From Ktedonobacteria bacterium (GTDB taxonomy: Bacteria; Chloroflexota; Ktedonobacteria; Ktedonobacterales; JACDGC01), in the NCBI GenBank assembly GCA_027459705.1, contig DAIDHM010000245.1, positions 1 to 44,432 on the forward strand: a stretch of DNA of 44,432 bases, written 5' to 3'. Below are positions 8,435 through 15,987 of the stretch, one piece after another. The notes under the pieces were generated by a model. That model was not told the origin of the DNA. It saw only the letters and a program-made list of their open reading frames with translations, and ran no database searches. Both the position numbers and the translations under genes were made by a program. Within the stretch, counting starts at the first letter, position 1. Every line of letters begins with the position of its first letter.

Positions 8435-8470
8435 CCGGGTGGCCCGGTGCCGCCGGGTGGCCCGGTGCCA
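8435..8470. repeat. 18-bp GC-rich tandem repeat, two units
   Basis: Two complete units of CCGGGTGGCCCGGTGCCG in tandem, the last base of the second being A. The array ends ten bases before the -35 hexamer of the CoA-transferase operon promoter. Confidence 0.9.
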
Positions 8471-8480
8471 CAGAGGGGAC

Positions 8481-8509
8481 TTGACATTCTCTTCTGTATC
8501 AGGTATATA
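8481..8509 (+). promoter_or_regulatory. Sigma-70-type promoter of the CoA-transferase/liv operon
   Basis: TTGACA (8481-8486), a 17-base spacer and TATATA (8504-8509). This is one of the best promoters in the window. The AT-rich motif at 8503-8526 covers the -10 box and expected start point, the geometry of a repressor site. Confidence 0.75.
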
Positions 8510-8526
8510 GTCTATATTCTATTTTT
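8503..8526 (+). promoter_or_regulatory. Putative operator overlapping the operon promoter
   Basis: AT-rich block with core TCTATATTCTATTTTT. Nineteen of 24 positions match 3444-3467 upstream of the binding-lipoprotein gene. It overlaps the -10 hexamer of the operon promoter. A GntR regulator from the adjacent pair is the inferred ligand. Confidence 0.5.
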
Positions 8527-8699
8527 AGGGAAGATAGGACATAGGCTATACGCTATCGGAACAATGTACCAGGCGCGCTTTTCAGGTATGAGGGATCCGG
8601 TGGTCATGGAGGACGACCCACCACGTTGACCAGCCATCGCAGTGTAAAGTATCCCGCTCAGCAAGAGCAACGCACAGGTTTGCCAAAGGAGACGAACCC

Positions 8700-9932
8700 A
8701 TGCCGGAATGGACACCGACCGAGTCCGCCAGATTGTCCGGTGCCGTCCGGCCATTAGACGGAATCCGCGTCCTGGATATCGCAACTATGGCAGCAGCGCC
8801 ATGGGCGGCCGCTTATCTCGCCGAGTTTGGCGCAGATGTGATCAAAGTGGAATATCCCCATACTGGGGATCACCAGCGCAGTTGGGGAACACCGAAAGAT
8901 GGCCAGGGACTCTTCTGGAAATCCATGGGACGCAACAAGCGCTCCATCACGCTCAATCTGGGGAAACCCGCAGGTGGCGAAATCTTCAAACGTCTGGTTG
9001 CCGAAGCGGATGTCGTCATCGAAAATTTCCGGCCCGGTACCCTGGAACGGTGGAATATCGGACCCGATGTGTTGCTCGCTATCAATCCTGGTCTCATCCT
9101 CTTGCGAGTTACTGGCTTCGGTCAATCCGGCCCCTATGCCGAGCGTCCGGGATTTGGCACGCTGGCGGAATCATTGACAGGGTTCGCGTATCTCAACGGA
9201 CAGCCCGATGGGCCACCAACTCTGCCGAATATGCCGCTGGCGGACGGTTTGGCTGGGGTCACCGGCGCTTATGCCGTTATGCTCGCGCTATATCATCGTG
9301 ACGCGCACGCTGGCCAGGGGCAGGTCATTGACCTCTCCCTCTGCGAACCCCTCCTGCGCCTCCTCGAACCAACCCTCATGGATTACGACCAATTTGGCAT
9401 TGCCCGTCAACGCATTGGCAATCGCAGCGATCATGTTGCCCCGCGCAACACCTATGTGTGTAGCGATGGGCGCTGGGTGGCGCTCTCGGCGAGCGCTGCG
9501 CCGATCTTCACGCGGCTCGCGCAAGCGATTGGGCAACCAGAACTCATCACTGATCCTCGGTTCAAGAGCAATGGGGATCGCTTGGCGCACCATGAGGAAT
9601 TGGACGAAATCATTGGCGCCTGGTTCAAAGCCCACACGCGCGATGAAGTGCTGATCGCGATGGCGTCCGCGGAGGTCGCGGTCGCGCCAATCCTGGATGT
9701 ACCAGAGATCTTCGCCGACCCCCATTTTGCCGCTCGTGGCAGCATGACGACTGTGGAAGATCCCGCCTTTGGCCCAATGCGTCTGGTCGATGTCGTGCCG
9801 CGCCTCTCAGCCACTCCTGGGCGGGTCACCAGCACCGGTCCCACGTTGGGTCAGCACAATGCCGAGATCTATGGGGATCTCGGTCTCAGCGCCGACGAAT
9901 TGCGTGCCCTCACGGACGAAGGCATCATCTGA
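8700..9932 (+). CDS. Class III (CaiB/BaiF family) CoA-transferase 1
   Basis: Transfers CoA between acyl-CoA and a free carboxylate; 410 residues, full family length, cytoplasmic. Landmarks are GIRVLDIATMAAAPWAA at the N-terminus, LAEFGADVIKVEYP, the SMGRNKRSITLNL segment, DVVIENFRPGTLERW, VTGFGQSGPYAERPGFG, and the aspartate D182 in PLADGLAGV that corresponds to the catalytic Asp169 of formyl-CoA transferase. The ATG follows AAGGAG by eight bases. It is the first gene of the operon, followed by a CitE-type lyase, so the substrate is probably a hydroxy-dicarboxylic or related acid (malate- or citramalate-like) cleaved after activation. Sequence alone cannot name the acid or the CoA donor. Confidence 0.9.
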   Translation: MPEWTPTESARLSGAVRPLDGIRVLDIATMAAAPWAAAYLAEFGADVIKVEYPHTGDHQRSWGTPKDGQGLFWKSMGRNKRSITLNLGKPAGGEIFKRLVAEADVVIENFRPGTLERWNIGPDVLLAINPGLILLRVTGFGQSGPYAERPGFGTLAESLTGFAYLNGQPDGPPTLPNMPLADGLAGVTGAYAVMLALYHRDAHAGQGQVIDLSLCEPLLRLLEPTLMDYDQFGIARQRIGNRSDHVAPRNTYVCSDGRWVALSASAAPIFTRLAQAIGQPELITDPRFKSNGDRLAHHEELDEIIGAWFKAHTRDEVLIAMASAEVAVAPILDVPEIFADPHFAARGSMTTVEDPAFGPMRLVDVVPRLSATPGRVTSTGPTLGQHNAEIYGDLGLSADELRALTDEGII

Positions 9933-9961
9933 CGATGACGGATTGCTCAAGCACGTCACGT

Positions 9962-9979
9962 TGCCGCCGGGTGGCCCGG
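9962..9979. repeat. Partial 18-bp GC-rich repeat between CoA-transferase and lyase
   Basis: TGCCGCCGGGTGGCCCGG, a unit-length copy in shifted phase, in the 107-base spacer between the two genes. It shows that the repeat also enters intra-operon spacers. Confidence 0.75.
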
Positions 9980-10039
9980 AATCAATCCGGGAGCCGCCGG
10001 TAGCGGACCTTCAGCCCGACCACAAAGAGGTGGAAGACA

Positions 10040-10948
10040 ATGCCGATGCCTTTGCGGAGCATGCTCTTCGCTCCGGCCAATCATGCGCGCCATGTCCACA
10101 AAGCGCTGGCGAGCGCCACCGCTGGCGGCACCACCGCGGACGCGGCGATCATCGATCTCGAAGATGCGGTCGCGGTCTCTGAAAAGCCAGCCGCGCGGCT
10201 CCTCGTGCGCGATCTCGTCGCGAATCGCGCGCCAGGCTATCCGCTCGCGTATGTACGCATCAACAATCTCGCGACGGACTTCGCCTATGCCGATCTGCAG
10301 GCGGCGATCTGGTCAGGGGTGACGGGGATTATGGTCCCCAAAGTCGAGACCGCTGAGGCGCTGGTGATTGCGGATTGGCTTATCACCCAGCTCGAACGTG
10401 AGCGCGACCTGCCGATGGGTGCTATCGAACTTCTCCCCATCATCGAGACGGCCGCCGGGCTGACCAATATGCCTGGCATCGCCAAAGCCTCGCCGCGCGT
10501 CCAGGCGCTGGCCTTTGGCGCTGGGGATTTCAGTCTGGATACCCGGATGACCTGGACCAACGGTCATCCGGGGTTGCAATGGGCGCGCATCCAGATGGTG
10601 ATCGCCTCGCGCGCGGCTGGCCTCGCCCCACCGCTTGATACAGTCTATGCGAATCTCGCGGACGATGCCGGATTGACCACGGAAACACTGGAGGCTCGAT
10701 CACTGGGTTTCGGGGGCAAAGCCTGCATCCATCCGCAACAGGTCGCGATCGTCAATGACATCTTTACCCCCTCACCGGAAGAAATCGCCACGGCACAGGC
10801 CATCGTCACCGCTTTCGCAGCCGCCGAAGCGCGCGGCATCGCCTCGATCCGCGTCGGCGAACTCTTCGTCGATTATCCCGTCGCCGCGCGTGCCCGGCAT
10901 ACTCTGGAACATGCCAATCATGTCCATCAACAAGGAGATCGCGCATGA
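10040..10948 (+). CDS. HpcH/HpaI aldolase / citrate lyase beta-like (CitE-like) acyl-CoA lyase
   Basis: Predicted metal-dependent lyase of 302 residues that cleaves a beta-hydroxyacyl-CoA into acetyl- or propionyl-CoA and an oxoacid. Family marks are RSMLFAPANHARH, AAIIDLEDAV, substrate-carboxylate arginine R73 in YVRINN, GIMVPKVET, metal ligand E136 in LLPIIETAAGL, D163 in LAFGAGDFSLD, and GFGGKACIHPQQV. Citrate lyase alpha or gamma genes are absent, so it is a stand-alone enzyme of the malyl-/citramalyl-CoA lyase type rather than a citrate lyase subunit. The start ATGCCGATG follows GAGGTGG; the second ATG (10046) is an alternative. The stop overlaps livH by four bases (ATGA), tying lyase and transporter synthesis together. 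Confidence 0.88.
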   Translation: MPMPLRSMLFAPANHARHVHKALASATAGGTTADAAIIDLEDAVAVSEKPAARLLVRDLVANRAPGYPLAYVRINNLATDFAYADLQAAIWSGVTGIMVPKVETAEALVIADWLITQLERERDLPMGAIELLPIIETAAGLTNMPGIAKASPRVQALAFGAGDFSLDTRMTWTNGHPGLQWARIQMVIASRAAGLAPPLDTVYANLADDAGLTTETLEARSLGFGGKACIHPQQVAIVNDIFTPSPEEIATAQAIVTAFAAAEARGIASIRVGELFVDYPVAARARHTLEHANHVHQQGDRA

Positions 10949-11847
10949 CCATGATGCACTTCAATCCCTTCAATCCCTTTATCTACCTCAATGCCGCCGG
11001 GTTCGGCCTCGTCACCGCCTCGATCCTCGCGCTCTGCGCCATCGGACTGACCTTGCAGTTTGGTGTAACAAACTACATCAATTTCGCTATCGGATCCTTC
11101 CTGACCATTGGCGCATATTTTGCCTGGATGGTAAATTCCCATGGTCTGAACATCTGGCTGGCCATGATCGTCGGGGGACTCGGTACCGCTGTTCTGGCGG
11201 TCATCTTGAACATGGGGATTATGCAACAATTCGTGCGCCGCAATTACCCCGTCCTTTTTATGCTGATCGTCATGTTTGGCCTGGCGCTCATTCTGCAAAA
11301 CGTCACACTGGCCATTTGGGGGAGTGATTTCAAGCGCTATACCATTGCCACACCGCATCAATTCAACCTCGGCATCTTCAAGCTCACCGACCAGCAATTG
11401 GTGATCATCGGAGTCGCCCTTGTCATCATGCTTGGTGTACATTTGCTCCTGACCTATACCAAGATTGGCAAGGCCATGCGCGCGATGTCGGACAACCCGA
11501 CGCTTGCCCGCAACTGTGGCATCGACACCAATTTAGTGACGAATATCACCTGGGCGCTGAGCGGATTTCTGGCGGGTCTCGCGGGGGTCGTCCTGGCCAT
11601 CAACATTACCACCATACAGCCTTCCTTTGGTGATGACTTTCAGTTCGTGATCTTCGCCGCCGTGATCGTCGGTGGTATCGGCCGACCATATGGCGCGATT
11701 GCTGGCGCAGCGCTGATCGGCATTGTCACCGAAGTCTCCGCGGCGCTCATCAATTCCTCATACAAGAACGACGTGGCCTTCGCCATCCTCGTTCTGGTGC
11801 TGTTGTTCCGCCCACAGGGCATCTTCGCCACTGAAGGAAAGGCATAA
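10945..11847 (+). CDS. livH: Branched-chain amino acid-type ABC transporter permease LivH
   Basis: Inner-membrane permease of 300 residues with about eight hydrophobic helices. Typical LivH features are ALCAIGLTLQFGVTNYINFAIGSFLTIGAY near the N-terminus, GKAMRAMSDNPTLARNCGID (the cytoplasmic loop that docks on the ATPase), ALSGFLAGLAGVVLAI and the C-terminal VLVLLFRPQGIF. Systems of this family carry leucine-type amino acids but also urea, amides, benzoates and dicarboxylates; with CoA-transferase and lyase genes in the same operon a carboxylate is more likely here. The ATG overlaps the lyase stop. Confidence 0.92.
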   Translation: MTMMHFNPFNPFIYLNAAGFGLVTASILALCAIGLTLQFGVTNYINFAIGSFLTIGAYFAWMVNSHGLNIWLAMIVGGLGTAVLAVILNMGIMQQFVRRNYPVLFMLIVMFGLALILQNVTLAIWGSDFKRYTIATPHQFNLGIFKLTDQQLVIIGVALVIMLGVHLLLTYTKIGKAMRAMSDNPTLARNCGIDTNLVTNITWALSGFLAGLAGVVLAINITTIQPSFGDDFQFVIFAAVIVGGIGRPYGAIAGAALIGIVTEVSAALINSSYKNDVAFAILVLVLLFRPQGIFATEGKA

Positions 11848-11852
11848 AGACG

Positions 11853-12860
11853 ATGGACAGAACCCTCCTGTACCTGATCTCGTTGGCGACAATCTTCTTC
11901 ATCTACAACATCCTCTCGTGGGGATTGAATATCCAGTTTGGCATGACGGGAATCCTGAACTTCGCCTACATTATCTTCATGGCGATTGGGGCGTACATCG
12001 CCGGTTCATTCGCTTTGCCCAAGGCGACGGAGATTGCCGGACAGACCTATGTGTTTGGTTTCTCATTGCCATTCCCGATCCCATTGATCATGGGGGGCAT
12101 CGTTGCGTCCGCGTTTGGGCTACTGGTTGGTTTCGTTGCGCTGAAACGGCTACGCAGCGATTACATGGCCATCGCCACGGTCTCGGTCGCCGCCATCACC
12201 TACGATTTCATCGGGAACTACACCCCACTCTTCAATGGGTGGGATGGCCTGGCCGGAGTTCCCGCGCCACTCCAGACAGCGCTGGGCTTGAGCTACAGTA
12301 ATTACCAGCTCTTCTTTCTGGCGGTCTGTTTCGCGTTCATGGTGTTCTTCTTCTTCCTGACCCAGCGTATCAACCATTCTCCATTTGGTCGGACGTTGCG
12401 CTCGATCCGCGAAGATATCGATGTCTCAGAAGCTTTCGGCAAAGATACCTTCCGGTATCGCATGATCGCTATGGCCATTGGCTGCTTCTACGCGGGCGTT
12501 GGCGGAGCGCTCCTCATCGAATACATCAGCGCTTTGAACCCTGGTGGTTGGACAACTGGCGAGACTTTCGTGCTCTTCGCCGCATTGATTATTGGCGGGA
12601 GCGGCAACAACTGGGGGGTCGCTTTCGGCACATTGCTCGTCCCGATCGTCTTCCAGGAGGCAACCCGCTACCTGCCCCAATTCCCAAATAGCGACTACAT
12701 CATTCCGGCGTTGCGCAATATCATTGTCGGCTCGCTGCTGATTATCACCTTGTGGTTCCGCCCTCAGGGCATCTTCCCAGAACGGAAGGCAGAGTTCCCG
12801 TCCGTGCCGTTGGCCGAACCAGAGAACAAACAGGAGGAAGCCGATGTCGCACTCGGTTGA
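11853..12860 (+). CDS. livM: Branched-chain amino acid-type ABC transporter permease LivM
   Basis: Second membrane subunit, 335 residues. It begins five bases after livH. Visible are NIQFGMTGILNFAYIIFMAIGAY, the long hydrophobic helices, the coupling loop GRTLRSIREDIDVSEAFGKD, LIIGGSGNNWGVAFGTLLVP and the closing WFRPQGIFPERKAEF. The final 17 bases overlap the livG start, so the two are translationally coupled. It should pair with LivH to form the translocation pore. Confidence 0.92.
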   Translation: MDRTLLYLISLATIFFIYNILSWGLNIQFGMTGILNFAYIIFMAIGAYIAGSFALPKATEIAGQTYVFGFSLPFPIPLIMGGIVASAFGLLVGFVALKRLRSDYMAIATVSVAAITYDFIGNYTPLFNGWDGLAGVPAPLQTALGLSYSNYQLFFLAVCFAFMVFFFFLTQRINHSPFGRTLRSIREDIDVSEAFGKDTFRYRMIAMAIGCFYAGVGGALLIEYISALNPGGWTTGETFVLFAALIIGGSGNNWGVAFGTLLVPIVFQEATRYLPQFPNSDYIIPALRNIIVGSLLIITLWFRPQGIFPERKAEFPSVPLAEPENKQEEADVALG

Positions 12861-13653
12861 AACCCCTACGTCGGCACCCCCCCACTCGGCGGTGGCAACC
12901 ATCTTGCGGGTCGATCATGTGACGCACGCCTTTGGTGGCTACGTCGCCATCAATGATTGCTCGCTTGATGTGCATACGGGCAAAATCACCGCGCTGATTG
13001 GTCCAAATGGCGCTGGCAAGAGCACGCTCATCAATCTCATCGCGGGATTCTACCCCATTCAGCAGGGGTCGATCACGTTCAATGGGCAGAGCATCGGCGG
13101 CTTGCCACCATACCGGATCGCGCAACAGGGGTTGATCCGTACCTTCCAGATTTCGCGAGACTATGGCGCGATGACCGTGTTAGAAAATCTCATGGTGCCG
13201 CCGCGCAACCAGCTTGGTGAGAACCTCGTCAATGTCATTTTCCAACCCAGGAAAGTGGCCCAACAGGAGAAAGAACTCGTCGGTAAAGCGCTGGAGATGC
13301 TCAATACGTTCGGCCTCTACGAAAAGCGTGAGGAATATGCTCGCAACCTGAGCGGCGGACAGAAGCGCTTGTTGGAGATGTCGCGCGCGCTGATGAGCGA
13401 TCCCACCCTGCTCTTGCTGGATGAACCCATGGCGGGGGTCAATCCCGCGCTCGCGCAACGACTGGCCCAACACATCCTGGATCTGCGCGGCAAGGGATTG
13501 ACCGTGCTCATGGTCGAGCATAACCTGGGCATCGTCGATCAGATCTGCGAAGAGGTGATCGTGATGGCCAATGGCACCACCCTGGCCCGCGGCACGATGG
13601 AAGAGATACGCGCGCATCCAGAAGTGATCACGGCGTATCTGGGAGGGGCATAA
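12844..13653 (+). CDS. livG: ABC transporter ATP-binding protein LivG
   Basis: Cytoplasmic ATPase subunit, 269 residues. Walker A GPNGAGKS at 53-60, Q-loop region RTFQISRDYGAMTVLENLMVP, signature LSGGQKRLLEMSRALM, Walker B LLLLDEPMAGVNP and the H-loop VEHNLGIV are all intact. The longer insert between Q-loop and signature (NVIFQPRKVAQQEKELVGK) is normal for LivG. The start follows AGGAGG by six bases inside livM. Confidence 0.93.
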   Translation: MSHSVETPTSAPPHSAVATILRVDHVTHAFGGYVAINDCSLDVHTGKITALIGPNGAGKSTLINLIAGFYPIQQGSITFNGQSIGGLPPYRIAQQGLIRTFQISRDYGAMTVLENLMVPPRNQLGENLVNVIFQPRKVAQQEKELVGKALEMLNTFGLYEKREEYARNLSGGQKRLLEMSRALMSDPTLLLLDEPMAGVNPALAQRLAQHILDLRGKGLTVLMVEHNLGIVDQICEEVIVMANGTTLARGTMEEIRAHPEVITAYLGGA

Positions 13654-13656
13654 GCG

Positions 13657-14403
13657 ATGGACATCCTGGTCGTAGAACACATGGTCGGTGGCTATGGCAA
13701 AATCCCCGTGGTGCAGGACGTCTCACTACGGGCGAAGCAAGGCCAGATTGTCACCATCGTTGGCCCCAACGGTGCGGGCAAATCGACCTTCATGAAACTC
13801 ATGGCCGGTGTGCTGCATCCCATGAGTGGCAACGTGCAACTCGCCAGTAAAAACGTCACGAATTTGCCAGCTAACCTGATGACGCGTGAGGGATTAGCCT
13901 ATGTCCCTCAAGAAAACAACGTCTTCCCTCGCATGACGATTAAAGAAAATTTGGAGATGGGCGGCTTCATCCTATCGGGTGATCTCAACGCGCGCATCGC
14001 CGAACTCTATACATTGTTTCCTGACCTGGAAGCGGCCGGTACCAAGAAAGCTGGCCAGCTCAGCGGCGGCCAGCGCAATATGCTCGCCATGGCGCGGGCC
14101 TTGATGCTCGACCCCAAAGTGCTGCTGCTGGACGAACCGACCGCCGGACTCTCCCCTTTGTACACGGACGTGGTTTGGCAAAAAGTGCATGAGATCGTCG
14201 CCAAGGGTACCACCGTCGTGGTGGTAGAACAGAACGTCGATCGCGCTGTCGCCAACTCGGACTGGGTATATGTGCTCGTCGCCGGGCGCAATCGGGTGGA
14301 TGGCACGCCCGAAGCCATGCGTGCTCTCGACCTGTCAGCGATATTCTTAGGGAAGAAAGGAGCGGATTCCACTCCAGCGGTCTCGCTTGAAGGACGTACA
14401 TAA
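13657..14403 (+). CDS. livF: ABC transporter ATP-binding protein LivF
   Basis: Second ATPase subunit, 248 residues, three bases after livG with GGGAGGGG in front. Walker A GPNGAGKS, GLAYVPQENNVFPRMTIKENLEMG (LivF-type Q-loop), signature LSGGQRNMLAMARAL, Walker B VLLLDEPTAGLSP and the H-loop VEQNVDRAV are complete. It would form a heterodimer with LivG below the LivHM pore. Confidence 0.93.
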   Translation: MDILVVEHMVGGYGKIPVVQDVSLRAKQGQIVTIVGPNGAGKSTFMKLMAGVLHPMSGNVQLASKNVTNLPANLMTREGLAYVPQENNVFPRMTIKENLEMGGFILSGDLNARIAELYTLFPDLEAAGTKKAGQLSGGQRNMLAMARALMLDPKVLLLDEPTAGLSPLYTDVVWQKVHEIVAKGTTVVVVEQNVDRAVANSDWVYVLVAGRNRVDGTPEAMRALDLSAIFLGKKGADSTPAVSLEGRT

Positions 14404-14435
14404 CGACGATCGAGTTGTCTTATTACTCCATCGGT

Positions 14436-14450
14436 ACCGGAACTTCCGGT
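14436..14450. promoter_or_regulatory. 15-base palindrome upstream of livK
   Basis: ACCGGAACTTCCGGT is a perfect dyad around one central base, in the 226-base spacer between livF and livK. It matches ACCGGATGGTCCGGT at 20195-20209, downstream of the peptidase promoter, at 12 of 15 positions, sharing the frame ACCGGA-N3-TCCGGT. An operator for a dimeric regulator is plausible. Confidence 0.45.
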
Positions 14451-14629
14451 CCCTGGCCATCCCGCCACAAACGATGGAAACTTCATCCTCTACGATCGCG
14501 TAGATTGCGGATCAGCAATGCGTTGATTCGCGCGTCAACAAGCGGGCGAATTCTTCTGCGACCTTGTGGATCGGTACCGCGTTGTACCGTACCAGAACGA
14601 ACACTGGAATCTTCCGGAGGAAAATGCAC

Positions 14630-15895
14630 ATGCGGACAAAGATGTCAATTGCCATGGGTTTCATCACAATCGCAGCTATGCTGCTCGGGGCGTGTGGATC
14701 ATCCAGTAGCGGCAGTGGCGGCACCGGCCCCATTGTCTTCGGCGAACTCTTCCCGATGACCGGTCGCGAGCCATTCGTCGGCCAGTGGTTTCTGCATGGG
14801 GCCAAAGTCGGCATTTATGAGATCAACCAGAATGGTGGCGTCATGGGCCACCAGGTGACCGCGCAACTCGCCGACACTGGTGGCGACCCGGTCGACGCGG
14901 TGACGGCGTTGAAACAGTTGGAGACCTATAATCCCACGCTGATCCTCGGGCCTTCCTCGCTGGAGATCGAGGGCGTCATCAACCAATTTGATCCGCTGAA
15001 GCTGCCCGATTTCGTTGAAGGCGGCACAACCCAGCTGGACCACATGACGAACCAGTACGTCTATCGCACGACGCCATCGGACTCCACCCTGGCAATCGGC
15101 ATGGCGTATTATGCCATCACGAACCTCAAGTGCACGACGGCAGGGTATTTCTTTGAGAATACCTCGAATGCCGCCGGCGTGGTCACCCCTCTGGTGACGG
15201 CCTATACCAACCACGGTGGCACCATTGCATCGGGAGCCAACCTGGAAGTGACGCCGCACCAATCCTCCTATCGGTCTGAGGTGCAGAAGCTCTTCGCGAA
15301 CAACCCACAGTGCATCTTCATCCAGACCGATCCACAGACGGCCAGCACGTTCTTCAGTGATGTGACCCAGCTCGGACATATGAACGTGCCATTCATCGCG
15401 ACCGACGCGGGCGCGGATGTCAACTATGCCAAGGCGATGGGCCTGGCCAACGCTCACCAGTGGCTGACGGGCATGAACGGTTCGCCACCACAGGGTCCCG
15501 CCTGGACGCATTTCACCCAGTTGTACAATACCGTCTGGGGCACCAACCAGCCGGTGGCGCTCTCCCAGAACACCTATGACTCAGCGATCATCGCCGCGCT
15601 GGCGATGACGGATGCGAATTCCACTGACCCAACCAAATGGGTTCCGGATATCAACGATGTCGTCGATGCTTCTGAGGCGCCCAACCATGTCAAGGTGAAT
15701 ACCTATGCCGATGGCGTGGCGCAACTGAAGGCGGGCCACAAGATCGACTTCGAAGGCGCGTCGGGCACTGATGACTACAATCAGTACCACAACGTCGCTG
15801 GCGCCTGGGATGTCGTCCAGTGGGACGCGACCGGGACGACTTTGACCACCGTCTCCACCGTCTCCGAACAGCAGATCGCTGCCTGGAACGTCTAG
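14630..15895 (+). CDS. livK: Branched-chain amino acid-type substrate-binding lipoprotein LivK
   Basis: Extracytoplasmic receptor of the Liv-type transporter, 421 residues from the ATG at 14630, which stands nine bases after GGAGG; the in-frame ATG at 14624 is only three bases from it. Signal MRTKMSIAMGFITIAAMLLG with lipobox LLGAC and a serine/glycine-rich tether follows. The type I periplasmic binding fold is evident: IVFGELFPMTGREPFVGQWFLHGAKVGIYEINQNGGV, VDAVTALKQLE, ILGPSSLEIEGVINQ, and IFIQTDPQTASTFFSD. The insertion of hydrophilic segments makes it somewhat longer than LivK of enterics. It is separated from livF by 226 bases and followed by a hairpin, arrangements that often allow a binding protein to be made in excess. 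Confidence 0.9.
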   Translation: MRTKMSIAMGFITIAAMLLGACGSSSSGSGGTGPIVFGELFPMTGREPFVGQWFLHGAKVGIYEINQNGGVMGHQVTAQLADTGGDPVDAVTALKQLETYNPTLILGPSSLEIEGVINQFDPLKLPDFVEGGTTQLDHMTNQYVYRTTPSDSTLAIGMAYYAITNLKCTTAGYFFENTSNAAGVVTPLVTAYTNHGGTIASGANLEVTPHQSSYRSEVQKLFANNPQCIFIQTDPQTASTFFSDVTQLGHMNVPFIATDAGADVNYAKAMGLANAHQWLTGMNGSPPQGPAWTHFTQLYNTVWGTNQPVALSQNTYDSAIIAALAMTDANSTDPTKWVPDINDVVDASEAPNHVKVNTYADGVAQLKAGHKIDFEGASGTDDYNQYHNVAGAWDVVQWDATGTTLTTVSTVSEQQIAAWNV

Positions 15896-15913
15896 TTCAC
15901 AGGCTGCCAAGCG

Positions 15914-15960
15914 GCCTCACTGTTCGCGCCATCCTCCGGGGTGTCCGCGAACAGTGAGGC
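15914..15960 (+). terminator. 15-bp hairpin between livK and CoA-transferase 2
   Basis: Arms GCCTCACTGTTCGCG (15914-15928) and CGCGAACAGTGAGGC (15946-15960) are perfectly complementary across a 17-base loop. No long U run follows (TATTCG). It lies 18 bases after the livK stop and 27 before the next start, so it may attenuate read-through or protect the livK message 3' end. Confidence 0.7.
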
Positions 15961-15987
15961 TATTCGTACAGGTGAAAGGTCAGAGAT

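Larger units (their letters stand above)
8255..8699. promoter_or_regulatory. Divergent control region, kinase versus CoA-transferase operon
   Basis: 445 bases without a gene. It carries the kinase-side AT-rich motif (8321-8340), the GC-rich repeat pair (8435-8470), a consensus promoter (8481-8509) and the operon-side AT-rich motif (8503-8526), leaving a leader of roughly 180 bases before the CoA-transferase start. Confidence 0.6.

Noticed and set aside
10040-10948. Citrate lyase beta subunit of a citrate fermentation complex
   Set aside because: No citC, citD, citF or citG genes are nearby; the context supports a stand-alone acyl-CoA lyase.
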